This document shows positions 18,348 through 24,259 of a stretch of 42,153 nt of DNA, in pieces (within the stretch, counting starts at the first letter, position 1; each line of letters starts with the position of its first letter). The notes under the pieces are model-generated. The model was not told the origin of the DNA, searched no databases, and saw only the letters and a program-made list of their open reading frames with translations. Position numbers and translations under genes: made by a program. The stretch lies in IMG/VR virus record IMGVR_UViG_3300027706_000004, positions 1 through 42,153 of that record; one strand, 5' to 3'. This stretch comes from a virus.

Positions 18348-18524
18348 ATGTGTATACCCTTTGACGATGACGATATAGAGATAAATGATCATCTCAAGAT
18401 GCCCTCACCTGAGGAGCGTTTAGAGGCTATGCTCAAGCGCAGAGGGCTTTCTGAGATGCCTGATGCAAAGCCCAAGCAGAAATGCCCCAGGTGCGGGCTG
18501 GATGATTGTTGTATTTGCTTATAG
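18348..18524 (+). CDS. 58-residue zinc-binding protein
   Basis: The ATG at 18348 directly follows the previous stop and has GGAGGAGG seven bases upstream, one of the best ribosome sites in the window. The product starts acidic (MCIPFDDDDIEI) and ends in a knuckle with CPRC and CCIC. It has 58 residues. It is cytoplasmic by composition. The frame, spacing and ribosome site make it a credible gene despite its size. Function is unknown. Confidence 0.6.
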   Translation: MCIPFDDDDIEINDHLKMPSPEERLEAMLKRRGLSEMPDAKPKQKCPRCGLDDCCICL

Positions 18525-18541
18525 AAGGAGAGAGAGGGAGA

Positions 18542-19072
18542 TTGGCAAAACTAGACCCCAGATTCTGGCGCGCAATGCTACCTATAGGTGAAGGATTGAC
18601 AAGCAAAGCCTTTTGGGTTGCTGTGCTCATTATTGCTCTTGCCCTTGTATTTGTCTTTATGATCTCTCTTGCTCCACGCATTATTACGTATACAGACTTA
18701 AATGAAGCGATAGAGGCAAATAATGCGAGCATTGCGAAGTTTGAAGCGGAAAGAGAAAAAACAGTTGCGCATCTTGAGGAGCTAAAAAAGCAGTATTTGA
18801 TACTTGACGATGAGGTCAAAAGAGATAGAGCCATGCTCGATGCGTATAGGAGTGCTGTAAATCAGTATGAGATAGATTTAGCCTCTCTCTATACACGACT
18901 CAATAAGCTCAATCCTGATATAGGCAAAATGGAGAGGCAGATTAGGTCCCTAAGACAAGAGCTTGCTGAGACAAAAGAGGAGATATATAAATATGAAGGG
19001 ATGCTCAATTCTTGCGAGCAAAGGCAAAATATTTTGATGGAGAGGATAAAAACTCTTGAAAAAGGCAAATAG
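18542..19072 (+). CDS. Membrane-anchored coiled coil, inner-spanin-like
   Basis: The product is 176 residues from TTG 18542, chosen because a GA-rich ribosome site (GGAGAGAGAGGGAG) lies just upstream; an in-frame TTG at 18506 lies inside the previous gene. There is one membrane helix at about residues 23-48, then a long heptad-type coiled coil to the C-terminus (FEAEREKTVAHLEELKKQY onwards). A single N-terminal anchor plus a long periplasmic coiled coil is the layout of inner-membrane spanins. No nested or adjacent lipoprotein partner was found; the lipoprotein at 17105 is the only candidate. A tethering or lysis role is inferred. Confidence 0.55.
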   Translation: MAKLDPRFWRAMLPIGEGLTSKAFWVAVLIIALALVFVFMISLAPRIITYTDLNEAIEANNASIAKFEAEREKTVAHLEELKKQYLILDDEVKRDRAMLDAYRSAVNQYEIDLASLYTRLNKLNPDIGKMERQIRSLRQELAETKEEIYKYEGMLNSCEQRQNILMERIKTLEKGK

Positions 19073-19074
19073 AG

Positions 19075-19326
19075 GTGGATGAGAGACAACGCCCCGGCAC
19101 TCGCTATATTGATTCGGCTGATGAGCTTTCGTGGAATGAGTATAAGAGGGTTGTGCTCTCAGGGCTTGACAGGCTTGAGCATAGAGTAGAAATGTTAGAG
19201 CGAAAATCTCAGGATATGGATAGAAACATCGGTGTGCTCAATTTAAAAGCGGGCATCTGGTCGCTGATTGGCGGGATGATTCCGATATTAATTTTAATTG
19301 CTCTAAAAAAGCTGGGAGTAGGGTGA
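19075..19326 (+). CDS. XhlA-like holin/haemolysin family protein
   Basis: The product is 83 residues with a GTG start at 19075. An acidic-basic N-terminal half forms a coiled coil (LDRLEHRVEMLERKSQDMDRN), followed by a C-terminal membrane helix (about residues 59-80) and a short end with two lysines. This is the topology of the XhlA family of PBSX-like phages, which acts with a holin and an endolysin in lysis (family knowledge, not searched). It is the last clear late gene apart from the small Arg-rich peptide. Confidence 0.65.
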   Translation: MDERQRPGTRYIDSADELSWNEYKRVVLSGLDRLEHRVEMLERKSQDMDRNIGVLNLKAGIWSLIGGMIPILILIALKKLGVG

Positions 19327-19360
19327 AGAGTTTAAATCCTATTTCAGGAGGTGATTAAGT

Positions 19361-19483
19361 ATGTACCCGGAACATGCTATAAGTCAGAGAAGAATAGGTC
19401 GAGCAACAACAAGAGCAGGCACTAGAGCCCGCGCAAGGGGACGTGGTGCTGGCAGACAGACAACCAGGTCAAGTGGAACATAG
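19361..19483 (+). CDS. Arginine-rich 40-residue peptide
   Basis: A short frame of 40 residues starts at ATG 19361 behind a perfect AGGAGGTGAT ribosome site with a five-base gap. Ten of 40 residues are arginine, mixed with Gly, Ala and Thr in residues 9-40 (RRIGRATTRAG, then TRARARGRGAG). There is no Lys and only one acidic residue. The make-up is protamine-like, suggesting binding to nucleic acid, or action on membranes like an antimicrobial peptide. It is the last gene of the rightward late operon, before the hairpin at 19512. The ribosome site strongly suggests translation; the function is unknown. Confidence 0.55.
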   Translation: MYPEHAISQRRIGRATTRAGTRARARGRGAGRQTTRSSGT

Positions 19484-19511
19484 CGGGAGGAGGGTTACTC
19501 GGCAAGCGTTT

Positions 19512-19544
19512 TGAGGCGCTTCTTAGTTGCATAGGAGCGCCTCA
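19512..19544. terminator. Hairpin between convergent late operon and DpdA-like gene
   Basis: TGAGGCGCT (19512-19520) pairs perfectly with AGCGCCTCA (19536-19544) around a 15-base loop. It has no T-run, so it is not a classic intrinsic terminator, but it sits at the convergent junction where both operons must end. The whole stretch 19484-19719 has no convincing gene. A short frame at 19619 on the plus strand looks like chance. A direct repeat GGTTCC (19668-19673 and 19681-19686) lies near its right end. Confidence 0.5.
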
Positions 19545-19719
19545 GAGGGATACTCTCAGGCAATACTGCCATGCGTAAGATGGGAAAATCCAGTAAAAGA
19601 ATCTGATATAGCCGATTTGTGGCCGTATTGAGTGGCAGAGCCGCACAGATAACAAATACCGTGCAGGGTTCCACTAACAGGTTCCTTAATACAGAGGGAG
19701 GTAAGAATTTCTACACCCT

Positions 19720-20343
19720 TTACTTATTGTCTTGCCAGAGAAACAACTGTCTATTGTCAAGAATCACCTCAACTTTATCGAGCCGCTTTATTTGCCACAG
19801 TGGGAATGCTGAATCAAGAGAATCGGCTTCTACGAATTGAGCGTGCCTGATTTTTCTCGGAGTTCCACATCGTGCATAGTGGAATTTCTTTCCATGTCTG
19901 TGCGCTAATCTACTCCACGTATGTGCTGTAGTTTTGAATGAATCGTCTCCTCCTAGCAAAATTCCCGCAAACTTATGAATCACGGACTCAACACTGCCCT
20001 CAGACATTCCATTTTGTACTGCAAGATACCATGGCCAATCTCCTGGTAATTTATCAAGATACTGGCAAGAAAAATCAAGGCTCCTGAGTCCCTGCGCAAC
20101 CAGGTCAGGAACTATGGCAATATATGGTATTCCGACTCTATAGGCTTTTTCAAGTCTCCGCATATATGCCGAATCATCAAAAGAAACCCCGTGCCTCCAA
20201 TTCCTGAAGGCTCCATTATCAAATCCCCACGGCTCTCCCACATAAGGACGCGGGATTTGATCAATCCACATTCTGCCCCAGCGCTTTGCTTGGAGTTTCT
20301 GTAGAATCCTTCTGCTCCTCGTATCGCCTACTAGAATTGTCAT
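19720..20343 (-). CDS. DpdA/tRNA-guanine-transglycosylase-like protein
   Basis: The product is 207 residues on the minus strand, opposite to the late genes. The opening VGDTRSR, then WGFDNGAF, IAIVPDLVA, YLAVQNGM, GILLGGDDSFK and HYARCGTPRKIRHA follow the pattern of phage DpdA-like relatives of tRNA-guanine transglycosylase (from memory; no search made). Such enzymes exchange guanine in DNA for 7-deazaguanine bases and protect phage DNA from restriction. No preQ0 synthesis genes (folE, queD, queE, queC types) occur in the window, so the base would come from the host. The gene has its own promoter at 20443-20471 and lies between the late genes and integrase, a typical site for lysogenically expressed genes. 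An alternative is a TIM-barrel protein of other function. Confidence 0.62.
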   Translation of the reverse strand: MTILVGDTRSRRILQKLQAKRWGRMWIDQIPRPYVGEPWGFDNGAFRNWRHGVSFDDSAYMRRLEKAYRVGIPYIAIVPDLVAQGLRSLDFSCQYLDKLPGDWPWYLAVQNGMSEGSVESVIHKFAGILLGGDDSFKTTAHTWSRLAHRHGKKFHYARCGTPRKIRHAQFVEADSLDSAFPLWQIKRLDKVEVILDNRQLFLWQDNK

Positions 20344-20434
20344 AGCAACTCTCGCAAAAGTGAACCCCTAGTGCTTCAAGCAAAATTAGCGTTGTTTCCT
20401 CTCCGCTCTTTCCACATTTATCACAAAGCTCCAT
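20261..20434 (-). CDS. Small zinc-ribbon ORF overlapping the DpdA-like gene
   Basis: A 57-residue frame starts at 20434 (MELCDKCGKSG) and overlaps the DpdA-like gene by 83 bases in another frame. It has two good cysteine pairs, CDKC and CESC, 20 residues apart, typical of a zinc ribbon. No ribosome site precedes it. The predicted transcription start is about two bases upstream, so translation would be leaderless. The part after the second pair lies wholly in the overlap and looks unstructured. It may be real, or may be a leader read by chance. Confidence 0.35.
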   Translation of the reverse strand: MELCDKCGKSGEETTLILLEALGVHFCESCYDNSSRRYEEQKDSTETPSKALGQNVD

Positions 20435-20442
20435 ACGTCATG

Positions 20443-20471
20443 TTTATACATCGAACAAGCTTGCTAGTCAA
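20443..20471 (-). promoter_or_regulatory. Sigma-70 promoter of the DpdA-like gene, with palindrome in the spacer
   Basis: On the minus strand TTGACT (20466-20471), a 17-base spacer and TATAAA (20443-20448) form a near-consensus promoter. Transcription would start near 20436, giving a leader of about 93 bases to ATG 20343. The spacer contains the perfect palindrome CAAGCTTG (20457-20464), a possible operator or a chance site. The promoter means that the gene can be expressed independently of the lytic program. Confidence 0.65.
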
Positions 20472-20646
20472 GATGGATGGTAAGGCGCTGGCACGGTTTT
20501 TGGTACGACTTAGATTCAATTATCCGCACATAAACTAAAGAATCGGATACTGCACATATTCTCTATGTGACAGGAATTACACGAAATTTGTCTATTTATA
20601 AATTGATGATTGTAATGATAACTGAATGATTAATCCAGTTTCCACA
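20472..20646. other. Non-coding region beside integrase, candidate attP
   Basis: This gene-free stretch lies downstream of the integrase stop. It has the repeats expected of integrase or excisionase sites but no proof of function: two direct GCACATA copies (20526-20532, 20552-20558), the inverted pair CACATA/TATGTG (20553-20558, 20564-20569), three AATGAT copies around 20613-20630, and AATGATTA/TAATCATT (20625-20632, 20648-20655). The last pair overlaps the integrase stop and may help end its transcript. No tRNA 3' end was recognised, so the core site cannot be fixed. Confidence 0.35.
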
Positions 20647-21768
20647 CTAATCATTTGTATGGCTTACGCTAGCTTTGGCAGGGTTTTTGGACGGGGTTTT
20701 ATGTCTCTCTGCCAGTTTTTCTACTGCTTCTCGCAGGGCTTCATCGGGGTGGTAATAGCGCATGGACATATTGAGGCTACTGTGTCCAAGGATTTTACTT
20801 ACATCCGCCAGCGCCACACCGGCTTCAATCATTCTCGTTGCCGCCGTGTGACGCAGATCATGGAACCGTAAATCAGGCACTCCAGCATCGCGGCACGCTC
20901 TTTTGTATCGGTGATAGAGCGCGGCTGCATTGGTGTATTTCTCCCCTCTTGAATGGAGAAATACATAGGGCTGATGGCCGGAGTAGAGCTTTTGTTCAAG
21001 CAAGATGGTTTTAAGCTCTGAGTTGATTGGCACTCTTTTATTCTTCTTTGTCTTTACAAATCCTTTTTCAATAAATATATATCCATTCTCAAAATCTATA
21101 TTCTCCCACTTGAGGCTTACCACCTCGCTTCGTCTTAGTCCTGTATGGAGCACGGTTTGAATTATTGCCCGTAGATAAGGTGGGCATACTGACATGAGCC
21201 TCTTTTCCTCTTCATCTGTGAGTATGCGCTCCATCTGATTGTGCTCTGGCAGAAATTTTACTCTTGAGACGGGATTATCGCCAAAGAATTTTTCCTTCTG
21301 TTTTGCAATGTTATAGAGTGCCTTGAGGCATGTAAGCTCTCGATTGACTGTAGCGGGCGAGTTTAATCGTTTAAGGTGATTGGTTTCATTGAGTCTTTGT
21401 GTTTGATACGCAGAAATATCAGCGGGTGTAATTTCGTTTAATTTCTTTCTGGCAAAGAATCTCAGAAGCTGCTTGAGCGATTCTCTGTCTCTTTCCCATG
21501 CGCGGTTCTTTTTCACATTGCGGACGTACGTTATATATTCCCTTGAGAATTCCTCAAGCGTTGGGATTGTGACCTCTTCTATTCCTAGTTTGCTGAGTTG
21601 TATCTTGCGCCTTATCTCTTCCCACTGAGCCTCTGCCATTCTTTTTGATACTAGATTGCATGGTCCAAGGCTCTTTTTATGCTCACGGCCGCTCTGGGAA
21701 TACCGAACATACCAGTACGCCCTTTTTTGTCCATTCTTGCTCGTAAGGAATCTTTTATAGAGTCCCAT
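20647..21768 (-). CDS. int: Tyrosine recombinase integrase
   Basis: The product is 373 residues with the full domain set: an N-terminal arm-type DNA-binding region (about 1-60), a SAM-like core-binding domain (about 70-165) and the catalytic domain (about 175-340). The catalytic residues are visible: Arg in HTGLRRSEV, Lys in VKTKKNKRVP, HDLRHTAATR with His and Arg, GHSS with the second His, and Tyr in MRYYHPD. It would integrate and excise the phage. It overlaps the upstream membrane zinc-ribbon gene by 14 bases and belongs to the leftward repressor operon, so it would be expressed with the repressor on establishment of lysogeny. Confidence 0.95.
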   Translation of the reverse strand: MGLYKRFLTSKNGQKRAYWYVRYSQSGREHKKSLGPCNLVSKRMAEAQWEEIRRKIQLSKLGIEEVTIPTLEEFSREYITYVRNVKKNRAWERDRESLKQLLRFFARKKLNEITPADISAYQTQRLNETNHLKRLNSPATVNRELTCLKALYNIAKQKEKFFGDNPVSRVKFLPEHNQMERILTDEEEKRLMSVCPPYLRAIIQTVLHTGLRRSEVVSLKWENIDFENGYIFIEKGFVKTKKNKRVPINSELKTILLEQKLYSGHQPYVFLHSRGEKYTNAAALYHRYKRACRDAGVPDLRFHDLRHTAATRMIEAGVALADVSKILGHSSLNMSMRYYHPDEALREAVEKLAERHKTPSKNPAKASVSHTND

Positions 21769-22171
21769 TTGTAAATGGCGTATGGCACTTGTGACAAAAA
21801 TCTCTTGGATGCAAGTTCTTATATCCGCAAACGGGGCATATCTGAGAACGAGGAAGGCGTTTTGGTTGTATATCTTTCTGCTGTGAGACTTGTGTAAGGA
21901 GTTGCTGTCCTCGTGGAGTATTTATGGGAATCATCCCAATTTGCCCGCACTCAGGACACACTTCTTTCTTGGTCACGCTTCTCATCATTGTATAGAGCAG
22001 TCCCGGAATTACAAAGAGCCAGAGAAATATCTCAAAGACAATATTCCCTGGCGTGTATTGTTTGGGATGTCCTGCATAGAGACAATTTGGGCAGATTCTT
22101 TTTGGCTCCGATATTTTTTTGATAATAGCTATTGCAACGATAATAAGTAAAATCCAGAGGGCTGTTGGCAT
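21755..22171 (-). CDS. Membrane protein with two zinc ribbons
   Basis: The product is 138 residues. An N-terminal hydrophobic helix (residues about 4-18) and a second one (about 45-63) flank a CPNC knuckle whose partner is CPEC (about residue 74). A C-terminal ribbon follows (CPVC, then CHKC). It probably sits in the inner membrane with its zinc domains in the cytoplasm. It is encoded between the repressor and integrase, so it would be expressed in the lysogen, which is the usual setting for superinfection-exclusion proteins (inference). It may equally be an inactive accessory gene. No family was recognised. Confidence 0.55.
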   Translation of the reverse strand: MPTALWILLIIVAIAIIKKISEPKRICPNCLYAGHPKQYTPGNIVFEIFLWLFVIPGLLYTMMRSVTKKEVCPECGQIGMIPINTPRGQQLLTQVSQQKDIQPKRLPRSQICPVCGYKNLHPRDFCHKCHTPFTNGTL

Positions 22172-22387
22172 CTAAGATTGCACCGCTCTTTTGATTTTAT
22201 CTCGATTCTTAAATGCAGCTGGGGGAGGCTTTTTCTCGCTATCCAATGAGACATAGAAATTAGTGATATAGAGATTCCGAATATTGATTCGAACTGGCCA
22301 TTCCTTAAATCGTATGCGCACGCGTTTATTTGCCATTGGCTCTATACCATTTATAAGCCTGAGAAGTGGCCGGTCTTTGTCTTCCAT
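22172..22387 (-). CDS. Small basic protein in the lysogeny operon, unknown
   Basis: The product is 71 residues with a strong GGGGGGAG ribosome site before ATG 22387. It is Arg/Lys-rich with a beta-type middle (KRVRIRFKEWPVRINIRNLYITNFYVSL) and a proline stretch near residue 55. The stop is followed at once by the next ATG (TAGATG). It lies between the repressor and the membrane zinc-ribbon gene. No family was recognised. Confidence 0.5.
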   Translation of the reverse strand: MEDKDRPLLRLINGIEPMANKRVRIRFKEWPVRINIRNLYITNFYVSLDSEKKPPPAAFKNRDKIKRAVQS

Positions 22388-22404
22388 AACTTCTCCCCCC
22401 TTTT

Positions 22405-22908
22405 TTACGCGCTTTTTTCCATTCCACCCGGCAGGCTTATTTGCTCGATGGTACTTTCTCCTTTTTGAATCTTCTCCAAATACTCATCCACTTTTTTCAT
22501 TCTCTGCGCCCTGGTAAGTGCAACGCCTAGTTCCGATGCCTTTGCATTTACAATCTTTATGAGCTTGGCTCTCATTCCCCAAATGGAGCTTGGGATAAAT
22601 ATGTCTCCTTCATGTCTGCCCAATGCCCATTCTGGAATAAGCCCAAACGTGTGAACTATGAGTTGCACCATGTGAGGTTTTGGAGCGGTATTGCCCTTTT
22701 CCCAGTCCTGTATGTTTCTAAGAGACCTACCTATTACAGCGCCAAAATCCTCTTGAGTGAGATCGAGCTGGGTTCTCAGAGATGAAATAGCTTCAGCCCA
22801 ATCTACCGTCACCTCTTTCTTCTTTTCTACATACCTCTTCTGTCTTTTATGCAAATTTGCAAATAACCCCTTGACAGACACATTTTTGCGTACTATAATT
22901 GAGTTCAT
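22405..22908 (-). CDS. Lysogeny repressor, XRE-family HTH
   Basis: The product is 167 residues from ATG 22908, preferred because AGGA lies six bases upstream; a TTG six bases earlier is possible. A basic extension (residues 1-35) precedes an XRE HTH at about 37-88, with LTQEDFGAVIG and SLRNIQDWEKG as the HTH core. The C-terminal part is helical with no LexA/CI-type autoprotease residues recognised, so induction may not follow RecA cleavage. The gene is read leftwards from the promoter at 22930-22958 and faces a Cro-like gene. The rightward promoter lies within its first codons, which fits repressor control of both directions. Confidence 0.82.
   Translation of the reverse strand: MNSIIVRKNVSVKGLFANLHKRQKRYVEKKKEVTVDWAEAISSLRTQLDLTQEDFGAVIGRSLRNIQDWEKGNTAPKPHMVQLIVHTFGLIPEWALGRHEGDIFIPSSIWGMRAKLIKIVNAKASELGVALTRAQRMKKVDEYLEKIQKGESTIEQISLPGGMEKSA
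22851..22863. promoter_or_regulatory. Palindromic operator candidate GCAAATTTGC plus AAA
   Basis: GCAAATTTGC (22851-22860) is a perfect 10-bp palindrome just upstream of the rightward -35 box at 22871. On the minus strand the 13-base site reads TTTGCAAATTTGC. Nearly the same string, TTTGCAATTTGC, fills the spacer of the late promoter (29592-29603). It may be the site of the repressor or of the HTH-sigma4 protein. It also lies in the repressor coding region, so chance cannot be ruled out. Confidence 0.4.
22871..22899 (+). promoter_or_regulatory. Rightward early promoter (lytic)
   Basis: TTGACA (22871-22876), a 17-base spacer and TATAAT (22894-22899) match the sigma-70 consensus at all 12 positions. 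Transcription would begin near 22906 and drive the Cro-like gene at 22943 and the early operon. It lies inside the 5' codons of the leftward repressor gene. A promoter this strong must be held off by the repressor in the lysogen. Confidence 0.85.
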
Positions 22909-22929
22909 ATTCAATCCTACATGTTACTA

Positions 22930-22958
22930 ACTATATATACACATGAGCCAAAAGTCAA
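22930..22958 (-). promoter_or_regulatory. Leftward lysogeny promoter
   Basis: On the minus strand TTGACT (22953-22958), a 17-base spacer and TATAGT (22930-22935) give a good sigma-70 promoter. Transcription would start near 22923, leaving about 14 bases before the repressor ATG at 22908. The odd palindrome GTTACTAAC (22923-22931) covers the start and touches the -10 box, a possible operator. The promoter overlaps the start of the Cro-like gene and faces the rightward promoter. Confidence 0.7.
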
Positions 22959-23173
22959 CATTTAACGGCAAAAAAATAATGCACAACATCTGGGAACGGG
23001 ATATGACAGTACGGCGTTGGGCTGCGGCTAATGGGTTTAAGCCTGATACGGTTTATAAGCTCCTTGAATACGGCACGGGTGGAAAGAGGAGCGGTCCCGT
23101 AAACAGAAAAATCCTAAAAAGGCTCGAAGAGCAAGGGCTCCTCTCGGGAGCCAGGGAGGAGAGTTATGGCTAA
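22943..23173 (+). CDS. Cro/Ner-like DNA-binding protein
   Basis: The product is 76 residues, the first gene of the rightward operon. Residues of about 13-45 form an HTH (IWERDMTVRRWAAANGF, then KPDTVYKLLEYG) like Ner and BcepMu gp16-type phage proteins (family recalled). As a Cro counterpart it would shut off the leftward promoter, whose -35 box lies within its own first codons. No Shine-Dalgarno site precedes ATG 22943, unlike nearly all its neighbours, so translation may be weak by design. It overlaps the next gene by eight bases. Confidence 0.7.
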   Translation: MSQKSTFNGKKIMHNIWERDMTVRRWAAANGFKPDTVYKLLEYGTGGKRSGPVNRKILKRLEEQGLLSGAREESYG

Positions 23174-23411
23174 ATCTAATTTTGATATTTCCCGCCTCAA
23201 GCAGTTGCCCATTCTTACACTTGAGCAAGCCTCTCAGATTTATCCATTCAAATTATCCACCCTTCGCGCGTGGTGTCGCGCAAAAAAGATGGACTGCGTG
23301 AAACTCGGCAAACTCTACTATGTCACACATGAAAACATCCATACATTGCTTAACAAACACCGTCAAAATGCCAATAAAACAGCAGATGTGATTCTCATAA
23401 AAGGGAGGTGA
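23166..23411 (+). CDS. Excisionase-like HTH protein
   Basis: The product is 81 residues with GGAGGAG before ATG 23166. The core reads LTLEQASQIYPFKLSTLRAWCRAKKMDCVKLG then KLYYVTHENI, the winged-helix pattern of the MerR/excisionase (helix_turn_helix_17) family. It could guide excision by the integrase or act as an early regulator. It is the second gene of the rightward operon, which suits a protein needed on induction. Confidence 0.68.
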   Translation: MAKSNFDISRLKQLPILTLEQASQIYPFKLSTLRAWCRAKKMDCVKLGKLYYVTHENIHTLLNKHRQNANKTADVILIKGR

Positions 23412-23416
23412 TAGAG

Positions 23417-23599
23417 ATGTTGAAGTTTCTTATTGTGGGTTTTCTTTGTTTTATGGCTTACTGCTTCTGGCTCGGCATGGTGGCTATAAGACGCAAGCAC
23501 CACCCGGAGCCGGGCAAGAGGCTTACCCTCGCTAATGGGCTTATCCCGAGACAGAGGGAAGAAGAGGAAGAGGATTGGAGGTATCAGAAATGGTCATGA
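23417..23599 (+). CDS. Small single-pass membrane protein
   Basis: The product is 60 residues from ATG 23417, eight bases after GGAGG; a GTG at 23408 overlapping the previous stop is an alternative. A membrane helix covers residues about 3-23 (FLIVGFLCFMAYCFWLGMVA), followed by a basic then strongly acidic cytoplasmic tail with five successive Glu residues. It overlaps the next gene by ten bases. The function is unknown; early small membrane proteins often alter the host envelope or exclude other phages. Confidence 0.55.
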   Translation: MLKFLIVGFLCFMAYCFWLGMVAIRRKHHPEPGKRLTLANGLIPRQREEEEEDWRYQKWS

Positions 23600-23790
23600 T
23601 ACCAAAATCGTTTGAGCACAAGTATGTTCCCAAACGATGCGCAGAGTGCGGCTCACGCAATGTTGGAGAGTTTTATTATGAGCCGCATCTTGCCTCTCAT
23701 TTGCGTATAGATGCAAGTAACAAACCTATTCTTAGATTTTGCAATATCCTCTGCCTAAGAGGCTATCTCATAAAAAAGGGGGTGATATAG
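23590..23790 (+). CDS. Zinc-knuckle protein, unknown
   Basis: The product is 66 residues from ATG 23590, seven bases after GGAGGT. CAEC near residue 18 and a C-terminal CNILC near residue 53 could bind zinc. The pattern CAECGSRNVGEFYYEP with RFCNILCLRGYL resembles small phage or MYM-type treble-clef proteins. It overlaps the upstream membrane protein gene and abuts the next gene (the stop is followed directly by ATG). Function is unknown. Confidence 0.55.
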   Translation: MVMIPKSFEHKYVPKRCAECGSRNVGEFYYEPHLASHLRIDASNKPILRFCNILCLRGYLIKKGVI

Positions 23791-24036
23791 ATGGAAGATT
23801 CATTGGTTCCGCTCTCAGATGAGCGGATTTGTAAGATTAGGCAGATAAATATAGAGCCTTCATACGCTCACGGGCATCTGTCTAATTTTTTCTCCAATCT
23901 GGTGGTTGTGTACGAGAATGGAGACCGTCAGGTCCTTATGCAGCATATCCCGAACGAAGAGGCTGCAAGGCTTGCAGGTCTTATTATTGATGAAGTAGAG
24001 AAAATAAAACAACAGGAGGTAATACATCATGAGTAG
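23791..24036 (+). CDS. Small early protein, unknown
   Basis: The product is 81 residues with AGGGGGTGAT before ATG 23791. It is mixed alpha-beta: SNFFSNLVVVYENGDRQVLM suggests beta strands and NEEAARLAGLIIDEVEKIKQQ a final amphipathic helix. There is no cysteine pair or membrane segment. It overlaps the next start by eight bases, giving a tight early operon. No family was recognised. Confidence 0.55.
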   Translation: MEDSLVPLSDERICKIRQINIEPSYAHGHLSNFFSNLVVVYENGDRQVLMQHIPNEEAARLAGLIIDEVEKIKQQEVIHHE

Positions 24037-24259
24037 CACAAAACAAGAAGCCCCGACAATCGAAATTATCGGGGCTTCAACGCCATCGAAAGGTAACAAG
24101 AGCAATGATAACATGGACATAGCTCAAAATCAATGTCCTTTTTGCGATACTGAACTCAAAGAGGATGCTGATGAGTTCTGGTGTCCAAACTGTCTCTACA
24201 TTACCGCAAAATCAATTCTCAAGTTTGCATTTAAGGTTAACAGGAGGGCAAGAAGATGA
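24029..24259 (+). CDS. Zinc-ribbon protein, unknown
   Basis: The product is 76 residues with AGGAGGT before ATG 24029. Residues about 37-59 form a short zinc ribbon (CPFC and CPNC). The first 30 residues look disordered (Ser/Thr/Lys-rich) and their codons carry a strong hairpin at 24048-24077. The basic C-terminus (NRRARR) suggests nucleic-acid contact. The gene overlaps the next one by four bases (ATGA). Function is unknown. Confidence 0.55.
   Translation: MSSTKQEAPTIEIIGASTPSKGNKSNDNMDIAQNQCPFCDTELKEDADEFWCPNCLYITAKSILKFAFKVNRRARR
24048..24077. other. Strong hairpin in the 5' coding region
   Basis: AAGCCCCGA (24048-24056) pairs with TCGGGGCTT (24069-24077), and AAT/ATT extends the stem past one C-A mismatch to a CGAA loop. 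It begins about 20 bases after the start codon. On the minus strand it is followed by a T-rich stretch (CTTGTTTTG), so it may stop antisense transcription, or slow ribosomes on the sense strand. Confidence 0.55.

Noticed and set aside
17105-19072. Firm spanin pair from the lipoprotein at 17105 and the coiled coil at 18542
   Set aside because: The genes are separated by four others, and the lipoprotein has an HExxH motif and many cysteines, unlike known outer spanins. Kept only as a possibility.
19484-19719. tRNA or tmRNA gene in the gene-free stretch
   Set aside because: GGTTCC strings recall a T-loop, but no cloverleaf with an acceptor stem and anticodon arm could be drawn.
19619-19840. Plus-strand 73-residue frame at the convergent junction
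   Set aside because: It overlaps the 3' end of the DpdA-like gene, has no ribosome site and no recognisable composition.
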